IMG/VR virus record: IMGVR_UViG_3300046004_000319
Span: 1-25,062 of that record
Reading direction: 5' to 3' (one strand)
Length of the DNA: 25,062 nt
Source of the DNA: a virus
Below, piece by piece: positions 1 through 6,950 of the stretch. Each line of letters opens with the position of its first letter. Position 1 is the stretch's first letter. The notes beneath the pieces were generated by a model. The model worked only from the letters and a program-made list of their open reading frames with translations, made no database searches and had not been told where the DNA came from. Both the position numbers and the translations under genes were made by a program.

Positions 1-126
1 TATCGGCAGCTAGGCGAGAAGTTCGACCTAAGCAAGTCGGGAGCTAGAAAGATATGCAAGGGACAGAACAGGTGCCAAAGCGCAGTAAGATTTAAGACGG
101 TGCAGATTAACGACGAGGACGAATGA
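1..126 (+). CDS. C-terminal fragment of an unidentified protein with HTH-like segment
   Basis: The frame is open from base 1 to a TGA at 124-126, giving 41 residues with no start inside the window, so only the end of a gene is seen. Its first half (Y-R-Q-L-G-E-K-F, then L-S-K-S-G-A-R-K-I-C-K-G) has the spacing and hydrophobic pattern of a helix-turn-helix. A similar segment closes many phage HNH homing-type endonucleases and small DNA-binding proteins; this is family knowledge, not proof. The end is charged and acidic. One base separates it from the terminase small subunit, and GAGG at 115-118 inside it serves as that gene's ribosome binding site, so the two are probably co-transcribed. The function stays unassigned. 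Confidence 0.5.
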   Translation, partial: YRQLGEKFDLSKSGARKICKGQNRCQSAVRFKTVQINDEDE

Positions 127-127
127 T

Positions 128-664
128 ATGGGGCGCAAAGAGACTTACACGCCAGCAATGATTGCTGAGCTAACTGCAGAAATTTGCACGCGCATAGCTC
201 AAGGCGAACCGTTGCGGCAAATTTGCCGTGAACATCACATGCCGGGTTGGGTTACAGTATACGAATGGATAAAGACAGACGATGACTTTGCCGAACGGTT
301 CGCGCGTGCAAGGGAACTGGGCTACGATGCAATAGCCGAAGAAACGCTGGAGATTGCTAACACGCCCATAATGGGTGAGGAATTGGAACTAGAAGGCCAG
401 GGTGCTGATGCCAAAGTAACGAAGGTCAAGCGCTCTGACATGCTGGGCCATCGTAAGTTGCAGATTGAAACTCGCCTGAAGCTCTTAGCGAAATGGTCGC
501 CTAAGAAGTACGGTGACAAGCAGCAAGTGGAAATGAGCGGACAGCTTGCAACAAGCACAATGAGCGATGCTGATATCAAGGCCGAACTCGCTGCATTGGC
601 TAACGCTGGGATCATTGCACCGGATACGGGGGACGATGAAGATGGCATCGACGACTTGCTCTAG
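128..664 (+). CDS. terS: Terminase small subunit (Sf6 gp1-like)
   Basis: This 178-residue protein fits the Sf6-type small terminase, which recognises phage DNA and hands it to the large subunit for packaging. Residues about 25-50 (G-E-P-L-R-Q-I-C-R-E-H, then V-T-V-Y-E-W-I) form the N-terminal helix-turn-helix. The F-A-E-R-F-A-R-A-R-E segment and the later K-L-L-A-K-W-S-P-K-K-Y-G-D-K segment are hallmarks of the family. The last 15 residues are strongly acidic, suited to contact with the large subunit. The ATG has GAGG nine bases upstream. The gene overlaps the start of terL by 23 bases, the normal arrangement for translational coupling. I see no defect, and the length is in the usual range. 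Confidence 0.9.
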   Translation: MGRKETYTPAMIAELTAEICTRIAQGEPLRQICREHHMPGWVTVYEWIKTDDDFAERFARARELGYDAIAEETLEIANTPIMGEELELEGQGADAKVTKVKRSDMLGHRKLQIETRLKLLAKWSPKKYGDKQQVEMSGQLATSTMSDADIKAELAALANAGIIAPDTGDDEDGIDDLL

Positions 665-2204
665 TCAACAACTGCAGCGCGCATTGGAACTAGCCAGGGA
701 ACTCAAAAGGCGCAAGCCCTGGGCACCACTGAAAGGACCGCAGACTCAAGCCTATGAGTGCGTGGCAGATATCACAGGTTATGGGGGCGCAGCTGGCGGC
801 GGCAAGACTGACTTGGCTTGTGGTCTTGCTACAACGAAGCACAAGCGCGTCCTGGTTATACGTCGTGAGAAGGCGCAAACCGAAGGCATCATCCAGCGAT
901 TGACTGCAATACTGGGCAATACCGACGGGTTCAACTCGCAGAAGTCTATCTGGCGAGTCGGCGTAGGCAGTCAACCGCTGATTGAGTTCGGTGGCCTGGA
1001 CGTTACTGGCGACGAGCAACGGTGGCAAGGTCGAGCGCATGACCTGAAGGTATTCGATGAAGTGACCGAAATGCGCGAGCACCAGGTCCGATTCATTATG
1101 GGCTGGACTCGAACCGATGATCCTAACATCAAGCCGCGAGTCCTGATGACATTCAACCCGCCAACAACAAGCGAAGCTCGATGGGTTATCAAGTTCTTCG
1201 GCCCTTGGTTGGATAAGGGGCATCCTAACCCGGCTAAGCCTGGCGAACTGAGATACTTCACAACGCGAGGCGAGAACCAAGACTACGAAGTGCCAGATGG
1301 CCGTTCGTTCGTATGGGGTGCAGATGGCTCGCCGGTTTACGACTTCGACCGCAGCAAGCATAGTCCTGAAGATATCGTGACTCCGAAGTCTCGCACCTTC
1401 ATCCCTGCCAAGGTGACTGATAACAAGTTCTACATGGCAACCGGGTATATCAGTCAACTGCAGTCTCTGCCTGAACCACTGCGCAGCCAAATGCTATACG
1501 GTGATTTCCAAGCCGGCATAAGCGATGACCCTTGGCAAGTAATACCAACGCTATGGGTAGAGCAAGCAATGGCACGATGGAAGGACCAGAACCCGAAGCC
1601 TCGCATGGACTCAGTAGGCGTGGACGTTGCAAGGGGCGGCAAGGACAAGACTGTCATATCGAGAAGACATGGCATGTGGTTCGACCAACTGCTACGGTAT
1701 CCAGGTGCTGACACTCCAAATGGTCCAACGGTTGCTGGCCTGTCTATCGCTGCAATGCGAGATAAAGCACCGCTTCACGTCGACGTCATTGGCGTGGGGG
1801 CAAGTGCTTATGACTTCTTGGTCGAGTCAAAACAACAGACTATCGGCGTCAACGTGTCTGAAGCGGCAACAACGACTGACAAGTCGGGACGGCTGCGGTT
1901 CTACAACCTAAGGACTCAGCTATGGTGGAAGATGCGCGAAGCATTGGACCCTGAAGCAAACAACGGTATCGCATTGCCACCAGACGACAAGCTCAAGGCC
2001 GACCTTTGCGCACCGTGTTGGTCCCTGACAGGTGCAAAAATCTACGTGGAAAGCCGCGAGGAAATTGTTAAGAAGATTGGCCGCTCGCCGGATGACGCCA
2101 GTGCAGTGATCCTTGCGCTTATCGATACGCCACGTATCGACGACGTGAAAGCGCTCAATGCTTCACAACGAGGTAAGCGAGGTGAGTACGACCCGTACAG
2201 CTAA
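642..2204 (+). CDS. terL: Terminase large subunit (ATPase and nuclease)
   Basis: This is the packaging motor and headful nuclease, 520 residues from the ATG at 642. An in-frame ATG at 567 lies deep inside terS without a ribosome site, whereas GGGGGA at 628-633 sits eight bases before 642. The ATPase domain has a Walker A variant (G-G-A-A-G-G-G-K-T, about residues 48-56). Walker B is V-F-D-E at 137-140, and the coupling motif L-M-T-F-N-P-P lies at 168-174. The RNase H-like nuclease has its acidic residues in V-G-V-D-V-A (D328), H-V-D-V-I-G (D381) and R-S-P-D-D-A (484-485), as expected for two-metal cleavage. All key residues are present, so it should be active. Motif A follows the stop within three bases. 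Confidence 0.96.
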   Translation: MASTTCSSQQLQRALELARELKRRKPWAPLKGPQTQAYECVADITGYGGAAGGGKTDLACGLATTKHKRVLVIRREKAQTEGIIQRLTAILGNTDGFNSQKSIWRVGVGSQPLIEFGGLDVTGDEQRWQGRAHDLKVFDEVTEMREHQVRFIMGWTRTDDPNIKPRVLMTFNPPTTSEARWVIKFFGPWLDKGHPNPAKPGELRYFTTRGENQDYEVPDGRSFVWGADGSPVYDFDRSKHSPEDIVTPKSRTFIPAKVTDNKFYMATGYISQLQSLPEPLRSQMLYGDFQAGISDDPWQVIPTLWVEQAMARWKDQNPKPRMDSVGVDVARGGKDKTVISRRHGMWFDQLLRYPGADTPNGPTVAGLSIAAMRDKAPLHVDVIGVGASAYDFLVESKQQTIGVNVSEAATTTDKSGRLRFYNLRTQLWWKMREALDPEANNGIALPPDDKLKADLCAPCWSLTGAKIYVESREEIVKKIGRSPDDASAVILALIDTPRIDDVKALNASQRGKRGEYDPYS

Positions 2205-2206
2205 GC

Positions 2207-2223
2207 AGTGCACGTAACACAAA
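2207..2223 (+). promoter_or_regulatory. Repeated intergenic motif, copy A
   Basis: AGTGCACGTAACACAAA begins three bases after the terL stop. The 13-base core is identical to copy B (5947-5959), one base different from copy C (11378-11390), and shared over 11 bases with copy D (22938-22950). The distance from the first base to the next start codon is 58. A shorter repeat, ACGTAAC, recurs at 2231-2237 inside the following hairpin loop. It has no sigma-70 -10/-35 pattern. I infer a phage promoter or factor-binding site; the function is unproven. Confidence 0.5.
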
Positions 2224-2259
2224 GCCCCTGACGTAACTTGCTCGCAAATACTCAGGGGC
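2224..2259 (+). promoter_or_regulatory. Hairpin overlapping the GNAT ribosome binding site
   Basis: GCCCCTGA at 2224-2231 pairs perfectly with TCAGGGGC at 2252-2259, giving eight base pairs and a 20-base loop, followed by CTTTC. The 3' arm contains AGGGG (2254-2258), the ribosome binding site for the ATG at 2265. The hairpin could act as a weak terminator after terL, as a 5' structure on a new transcript, or as a cover over the ribosome site. There is no long T run, so termination would be weak. Confidence 0.55.
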
Positions 2260-2264
2260 CTTTC

Positions 2265-2720
2265 ATGCAAGAATTCAAAACACTCACAGTTGACCAACTG
2301 ACTGGCGACCCAGCAATCGCTGCGCTATTCCATGCCCATTGGCAAGAGATTGCACTGAACAAAGACCTGATGAAGCTCAAGCCGCTGTTTGATAAATACT
2401 ACAAACTTGAAGACACCGGGATGCTCTTGGTTATTGGCGCATACGTTGACGACGAGCTTGTCGGCTACTCGGTGAACTTCATCACACAGCACTTGCATTA
2501 CGCAGATCTCTGGACCTGCATGAACGATATTATTTTTGTCGACAAGGCTGCGCGCAAGTCAGGCGTAGGTGCTGCGCTTATCAAGCACACTGAGCAAGAA
2601 GCCAAAGCGCGCGGGGCGCAGATGATGCTTTGGCACGTCAAGGAAAATACTTCGATGGCTGCGCTACTGCCAAACCTGGGCTATGGCGTGCAAGATATCG
2701 TACTGAGCAAGGGGCTTTAA
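2265..2720 (+). CDS. GNAT family N-acetyltransferase
   Basis: The 151-residue product has the GNAT fold, which transfers an acetyl group from acetyl-CoA to an amine. The acetyl-CoA-binding motif A is plain near residues 95-101 (A-R-K-S-G-V-G-A, the R-x-x-G-x-G/A pattern). It is followed by the helix L-I-K-H-T-E-Q-E-A-K-A-R-G, and the C-terminal L-G-Y-G segment is also typical. I chose the ATG at 2265 because AGGGG lies six bases before it; an upstream TTG at 2238 falls in the hairpin loop and lacks a site. The gene sits between terminase and portal, where related podoviruses sometimes carry such an enzyme. The substrate is unknown: a virion protein, a host protein or a small molecule are all possible. 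Confidence 0.9.
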   Translation: MQEFKTLTVDQLTGDPAIAALFHAHWQEIALNKDLMKLKPLFDKYYKLEDTGMLLVIGAYVDDELVGYSVNFITQHLHYADLWTCMNDIIFVDKAARKSGVGAALIKHTEQEAKARGAQMMLWHVKENTSMAALLPNLGYGVQDIVLSKGL

Positions 2721-2721
2721 G

Positions 2722-3015
2722 ATGGGCGTAACAGCAGCAATCGGTTCCGTAGTCGCTAACGCATACAACGCAAACCAGCAAAAGCAGCAGATGAAGGGTG
2801 CTAACTATCGCGCCGAGCAAGCTGCATTGAAGCAAGAGAAGCAACTCGAACAGCAGATGAACGCAGCCAACAAGAAGAAACCAAACACTAACGCTCTGCT
2901 ATCGAACGCTGCGCAGAATGCGCGTGCTGGTCAATCTGGCACTATGCTCACTGGTTCACAAGGCATTGACCCGGCTGCATTGACGCTGGGTAAAACTACA
3001 TTGCTTGGGGGCTAG
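2722..3015 (+). CDS. Small conserved phage protein upstream of portal
   Basis: This 97-residue protein starts at an ATG one base after the GNAT stop, with AAGGGG seven bases upstream. It has a short glycine/alanine N-terminus, then a long glutamine- and lysine-rich stretch (about residues 18-52) likely to be helical or coiled coil. The C-terminus reads G-T-M-L-T-G-S-Q-G-I-D-P and ends L-G-K-T-T-L-L-G-G. A short protein with a similar T-L-L-G ending occurs beside the portal in many podoviruses, and by position and size it resembles T7 gp7.3, a small virion protein needed for adsorption. That equivalence is inference. It ends one base before the portal ATG, which implies coupled translation. 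Confidence 0.7.
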   Translation: MGVTAAIGSVVANAYNANQQKQQMKGANYRAEQAALKQEKQLEQQMNAANKKKPNTNALLSNAAQNARAGQSGTMLTGSQGIDPAALTLGKTTLLGG

Positions 3016-3016
3016 G

Positions 3017-4681
3017 ATGGATATCAAGCTGAAAGAGCAACTGAACCAACGCTGGAACGGACTGAAGACCGAGCGCAGTGGCTGGATACCGCATTGGAAA
3101 GAGATTAGCGAATTGCTGATCCCTCGCTCTGGTCGTTACTTCTTGGACGATGTGAACAAGGGCCAAAAGCGACACAACCAAATCTATGACAACACTGGCA
3201 CAAGAGCACTGCGCACCTTGGCAGCTGGCATGATGGCTGGCATGACAAGCCCCGCACGTCCTTGGTTCCGACTGACAACCAGCGATCCTTCACTGGACGA
3301 GTCAAGTGCAGTCAAGCAATGGCTGGCTGACTCGCAACGTATCATGCAAATGATATTCGCTAAGTCGAACATCTATCGCGCATTGCATTCGATGTACGAG
3401 GAACTTGGCGCATTCGGCACTGCAAGCTGCATCATCCAGGACGACTTCAAAAATGTTATGCACGTACACAACCTGACAGTAGGCGAGTACGCAATCGCGA
3501 CCAACTACAAGGGCGAAGTCACCACATTATTCCGCGAATTCAAGATGACCGTTGCGCAAGTGGTAGGCGAGTTCGGCAAGGCAAACTGCAGCTTGGCAAT
3601 TCAGAACCTGTTCAATCAGGGTGCACTGGACAAATGGGTAACAGTGCTTCACTGCATCGAACCACGTAAAGACCGGGACCCGAACAAGAAAGATGCCAAG
3701 AACATGGCCTGGCGCAGCGTATACTTTGAAGCTGGCGGCGAGAAAGAGAAGGTACTCCGCGAATCTGGATACAAGACATTCCCTTCACTCAGTCCACGTT
3801 GGGCGGTAACTGGTGGCGATATCTACGGCAGTTCGCCAGGTATGGAAGCACTGGGCGACGTCAAGCAATTACAACACGAACAGCTGCGCAAAGCACAAGG
3901 CATTGACTACAAGACACGTCCGCCACTGCAAGTACCAACGTCGATGAAGAATCACGAACTGGATACACTGCCTGGCGGCATTAGCTTTGTTGATACGGCC
4001 TCGCCAACAGGTGGAATTCGCACCGCGTTTGAAACTAATCTGGACCTGAGCCATTTGCTCTTGGATATCCAGGACGTGCGGGAGCGGATTAACAAATCGT
4101 TCTATGCTGACTTGTTTCTCATGCTGGCGAACTCAAGCAATCCGCAGATGACTGCGACTGAAGTTGCCGAAAGACACGAAGAAAAATTGCTGATGCTTGG
4201 TCCAGTGCTTGAGCGTTTGCAAAATGAAATACTCGATCCGCTGATTGAAGCGACGTTCGCTAAGATGGTTGCGGCTGGTATTGTCCCGCCGTCCCCGCCA
4301 GAGCTGCAAGGCAAAGAGCTCAACGTCGAATACGTATCGATGCTGGCTCAAGCGCAACGTGCAATATCTACGAACAGCATTGACCGCTTTGTCGGCAACC
4401 TGGGCGCAGTGGCAACACTCAAACCAGAAGTATTAGACAAGTTTGACGCAGACAGCTGGGCCGATGCTTACGCAGATATGCTAGGCATTGATCCCGAAAT
4501 GATTGTGCCGAGCCAGCAAGTTGCAATGATCCGAAACCAACGCGCACAAGCGCAACAAGCAATGCAGCAACAGGCGATGATGCAGCAAGGTGCGGACACT
4601 GCGGCGAAACTGGCTTCGGCCAAAACGAATGAAGAAAACGCCCTGACTTCGGTTATGGATGCTTTCACCGGTTACACCTAA
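3017..4681 (+). CDS. Portal (head-to-tail connecting) protein
   Basis: This 554-residue protein matches the bacteriophage head-to-tail connecting family, the dodecameric ring through which DNA enters and leaves the head. The family signature is seen near the N-terminus (W-I-P-H-W-K-E-I-S-E-L-L-I-P-R-S-G-R-Y), then R-A-L-R-T-L-A-A-G-M-M-A-G-M-T-S-P-A-R-P-W-F. The segment Y-E-E-L-G-A-F-G-T-A lies around residues 120-130. The last 60 residues are glutamine/alanine rich (Q-Q-A-M-Q-Q-Q-A-M-M), as is usual at portal C-termini. The ATG at 3017 follows GGGGG by five bases; an in-frame TTG at 3005 overlaps the previous gene and is less likely. The gene is complete. Confidence 0.94.
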   Translation: MDIKLKEQLNQRWNGLKTERSGWIPHWKEISELLIPRSGRYFLDDVNKGQKRHNQIYDNTGTRALRTLAAGMMAGMTSPARPWFRLTTSDPSLDESSAVKQWLADSQRIMQMIFAKSNIYRALHSMYEELGAFGTASCIIQDDFKNVMHVHNLTVGEYAIATNYKGEVTTLFREFKMTVAQVVGEFGKANCSLAIQNLFNQGALDKWVTVLHCIEPRKDRDPNKKDAKNMAWRSVYFEAGGEKEKVLRESGYKTFPSLSPRWAVTGGDIYGSSPGMEALGDVKQLQHEQLRKAQGIDYKTRPPLQVPTSMKNHELDTLPGGISFVDTASPTGGIRTAFETNLDLSHLLLDIQDVRERINKSFYADLFLMLANSSNPQMTATEVAERHEEKLLMLGPVLERLQNEILDPLIEATFAKMVAAGIVPPSPPELQGKELNVEYVSMLAQAQRAISTNSIDRFVGNLGAVATLKPEVLDKFDADSWADAYADMLGIDPEMIVPSQQVAMIRNQRAQAQQAMQQQAMMQQGADTAAKLASAKTNEENALTSVMDAFTGYT

Positions 4682-4695
4682 CAAGGCGAATAGAT

Positions 4696-5877
4696 ATGGC
4701 AGATTTCACGACGGGAGCAACGCCTGTCATTATGGTCGACGGCAAAGGCAATTCACTTGCCGACGCTGAAGACAACATGATGAAGGTGAAAAGCGTACAA
4801 AAGAAATGGCGTGACAGCTTCACAACTGGCGCACTGAACCCGGACAAATGGACCAGTCTAATCGGCACAGGTGGCGTAGTCAGTGTTGCAGCCGGTGCTT
4901 TGACTATGGGATCAGGAACTACTGCAAGCGCAGAGACTTGGATACTGAGCCAAGAAACTTTTACAGTTCCTTTCCGCTTATCCATTGGCATGACGTTATC
5001 ACAGCGTATAGCTAACCAATCTTTTTACGTCGAAGCTGTCTCAATCGATCCAGCGACTGGCGTACCTAACGGCTTGCACGCTATAGGCTTTTTGTTCGAT
5101 GGCACAACAGCAACACAAGCTAAGTACGAAGTGCAGAATGGCGGCCTTGCTCGACTAACATCGGTGGCGTCAACCTTCCCGACTACGGCAAGCAGCAGCG
5201 TATTCGAGCTAGAACCGTTTGCAGACGAAGCATGGTTCCACGGCGGGACGATGGACGCGAGCACCGGGCGAACTAACTCTTACCGTCGGCATCAACAGAT
5301 CCCTGATCCAAATGCCGTATACAAAATCCGCTTACGTTGGTTGAATGGCGCAACTCCGCCAGCAAGTAACACCAACGCAGTGGTACAATACCTGGCGGTA
5401 CAAGACTATGCCGAGCTGACTGCGGAAATTACTGCAGGCCGCGGGCAAACTTCAGCAGGCCAAGCAATCGCAGTAGCGGTGGTAAGCGCACCGACAACAA
5501 CGGTAAGCGGTACTGTCACTGCCAACCAGGGCACTGCAGCGAACCCGACTGCAAGCACTATCAACAGCGCGGCTACGACTAACGCAACAAGTGTTAAGAA
5601 TGCTGCGGGTAACTTGTACCAAATCACTGCAAGCAATATCAATGCTGCAACTCGCTACTTGAAGATTTACAACAAGGCTTCAGCGCCAACAGTAGGAACG
5701 GACATACCAGTGCTGACAATCCCTATCCCTACAAACACGGTGCAAAACATCGAGTTCGGTACCTACGGATTGCGCTTAGGCACAGGTATCGCCCTGGCTA
5801 TCACTGGCGCTGCGGCTGACAATGACACTACTGCAGTTGCAGCTGGCGATGTTAAAGTCTGTACTTCTTATATCTAA
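4696..5877 (+). CDS. Beta-rich virion structural protein, lectin-like N-terminal domain
   Basis: The 393-residue product starts at ATG 4696 with AAGG nine bases upstream. After a 37-residue lead, residues about 38-220 (W-R-D-S-F, then A-L-N-P-D-K-W, to I-R-L-R-W-L-N-G) have the pattern of a concanavalin-A/LamG-like jelly roll. A linker rich in threonine, alanine and serine follows (about 240-305). A second compact beta domain ends the protein (Y-L-K-I-Y-N-K-A, I-P-T-N-T-V-Q-N-I-E-F-G, and T-S-Y-I at the end). It has no enzyme motif that I recognise. Its place between portal and capsid genes suggests a head-surface decoration or minor virion protein that could bind sugars. A rho-independent terminator begins 38 bases after the stop. 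The domain assignment is by pattern only. Confidence 0.75.
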   Translation: MADFTTGATPVIMVDGKGNSLADAEDNMMKVKSVQKKWRDSFTTGALNPDKWTSLIGTGGVVSVAAGALTMGSGTTASAETWILSQETFTVPFRLSIGMTLSQRIANQSFYVEAVSIDPATGVPNGLHAIGFLFDGTTATQAKYEVQNGGLARLTSVASTFPTTASSSVFELEPFADEAWFHGGTMDASTGRTNSYRRHQQIPDPNAVYKIRLRWLNGATPPASNTNAVVQYLAVQDYAELTAEITAGRGQTSAGQAIAVAVVSAPTTTVSGTVTANQGTAANPTASTINSAATTNATSVKNAAGNLYQITASNINAATRYLKIYNKASAPTVGTDIPVLTIPIPTNTVQNIEFGTYGLRLGTGIALAITGAAADNDTTAVAAGDVKVCTSYI

Positions 5878-5915
5878 ATTCCTGTAGTCCCCAGCTGTCT
5901 GACCCACAGCCTTCG

Positions 5916-5939
5916 GCCCGCTTCGGCGGGCTATTTTTT
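5916..5939 (+). terminator. Rho-independent terminator after the portal block
   Basis: GCCCGC (5916-5921), loop TTCG and GCGGGC (5926-5931) form a six-pair GC stem capped by a stable UUCG tetraloop. TATTTTTT follows at 5932-5939. This is the clearest terminator in the window and divides the portal block from the capsid block. Motif copy B starts six bases further on. Confidence 0.9.
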
Positions 5940-5945
5940 ACTCAG

Positions 5946-5962
5946 GGTGCACGTAACACAAA
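5946..5962 (+). promoter_or_regulatory. Repeated intergenic motif, copy B
   Basis: GGTGCACGTAACACAAA shares 16 of 17 bases with copy A, including the whole 13-base core. It is the only copy with the hairpin upstream (terminator 5916-5939) rather than downstream, and it lies 40 bases before the start codon at 5986. Being directly after a strong terminator favours a role in starting transcription of the capsid block. GGGTGCA (5945-5951) could also pair with TGCATCCC (5978-5985), leaving one bulged T. Confidence 0.5.
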
Positions 5963-5985
5963 ACACAACCCCTAGAGTGCATCCC

Positions 5986-6321
5986 ATGAACAAACATGAT
6001 CCGATTGACATCAATTCTGAGGAACGCGCGCAAGCCGAGCTTGATACGCGAAGACGCAATGCACGCGACACCGAAGAAGGCGATTTAAAATGGCTTATGA
6101 GCAGCAAGCGGGGGCGTCGAATTGTTTGGCGTCAACTGGAAGCGGCGGGGGTTTTCCGTTCTTCATTCAACACCAATGCGATGGCGATGGCCTTTGCAGA
6201 AGGTAACAGGAATTTAGGACTGCGACTCTTGGGACAAATCCACAGCATCTGCCCTGAGCACTACACAACGATGATGAAGGAATCAAATGAGCAACGAGAC
6301 AACAACACTGATGACAGATAG
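5986..6321 (+). CDS. Bbp19-like phage protein
   Basis: This is a 111-residue protein from the ATG at 5986; a GTG at 5977 is in frame but has no better ribosome site. The core W-L-M-S-S-K-R-G-R-R-I-V-W-R-Q-L, then A-G-V-F-R-S-S-F, and later E-G-N-R-N-L-G-L-R-L-L, is the signature of the Bbp19-like family named after Bordetella phage BPP-1. That family lies just upstream of the scaffold and capsid genes in many podoviruses. Its molecular role is not established; position suggests head assembly. The N-terminal 30 residues are charged and probably flexible. The gene overlaps the next by 35 bases, which indicates coupled translation. Confidence 0.85.
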   Translation: MNKHDPIDINSEERAQAELDTRRRNARDTEEGDLKWLMSSKRGRRIVWRQLEAAGVFRSSFNTNAMAMAFAEGNRNLGLRLLGQIHSICPEHYTTMMKESNEQRDNNTDDR

Positions 6322-6934
6322 CGCCGAAACAACCAATGAAGGCCAAACTGCATCTACAACGACTGAGCAATCTGCTACTGGTGCGGAGTCGCAAGGTCAA
6401 CAGCAACAAGCAACTACTGAGCAAACTGCAGCAGAAGGCGATGCCGACACAGGCAAGACCGACGAAGCCAAGAAGCCAGAAGGTGCACCGGAGTCCTATG
6501 AGTGGGGCGAAACTCAGTTCGACAGCGAAGTGCTCACTGCATTCAGCGAAGTCGCTAAAGATCTGAACCTGTCGCAAGATGCGGCAAGCAAAGTGTTAGA
6601 CAAGATGGGGCCAGTTCTCCAGGCACGACAAGAAGCACAGTTTGAAGCTGCGCGGAATGAATGGGCTGAGACTTCAAAGGCTGACAAAGAGTTCGGCGGC
6701 GAGAAGCTGCAAGAGAACCTTGGCTTTGCAAAACGGGCAATGGATGCCTACGCAACACAGGAACTGAAGGCGTTGCTGAACGATACCGGTTTGGGCAATC
6801 ACCCGGAAGTTATTCGGTTTTTTGTCAAAGCAGGCAAGGCAATCAGTGAAGACACGGTGGTAACTGGCGCCAAAGGTGCAGGCACTGAGTCTTACAACCC
6901 TAAACGGCTGTATCCAAACAGCAATATGAATTAA
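6287..6934 (+). CDS. Capsid scaffold/assembly protein
   Basis: The 215-residue product begins at ATG 6287 within the end of the previous gene, with AAGGA eight bases upstream. The first 75 residues are low complexity (threonine, glutamine, alanine, glutamate) and should be disordered. The middle is helical and charged (about residues 85-165). The end contains N-H-P-E-V-I-R-F-F-V-K-A-G and closes with K-R-L-Y-P-N-S-N-M-N, a pattern I associate with podoviral scaffolding proteins. Immediate placement before the major capsid gene supports a scaffold that directs procapsid assembly and is later removed, as with T7 gp9. No protease motif is visible. Confidence 0.78.
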   Translation: MSNETTTLMTDSAETTNEGQTASTTTEQSATGAESQGQQQQATTEQTAAEGDADTGKTDEAKKPEGAPESYEWGETQFDSEVLTAFSEVAKDLNLSQDAASKVLDKMGPVLQARQEAQFEAARNEWAETSKADKEFGGEKLQENLGFAKRAMDAYATQELKALLNDTGLGNHPEVIRFFVKAGKAISEDTVVTGAKGAGTESYNPKRLYPNSNMN

Positions 6935-6950
6935 CTCAGGAGCGCATAGC

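Noticed and set aside
567-641. Longer terL starting at ATG 567
   Set aside because: It would overlap terS by almost 100 bases and lacks a ribosome site; the ATG at 642 has GGGGGA eight bases upstream.
690-1490. Long open frame on the minus strand (266 codons) inside terL
   Set aside because: It lies fully opposite a gene with all terminase motifs, has no ribosome site or recognisable domain, and its composition (leucine, serine, arginine, cysteine rich) is typical of antisense shadows.
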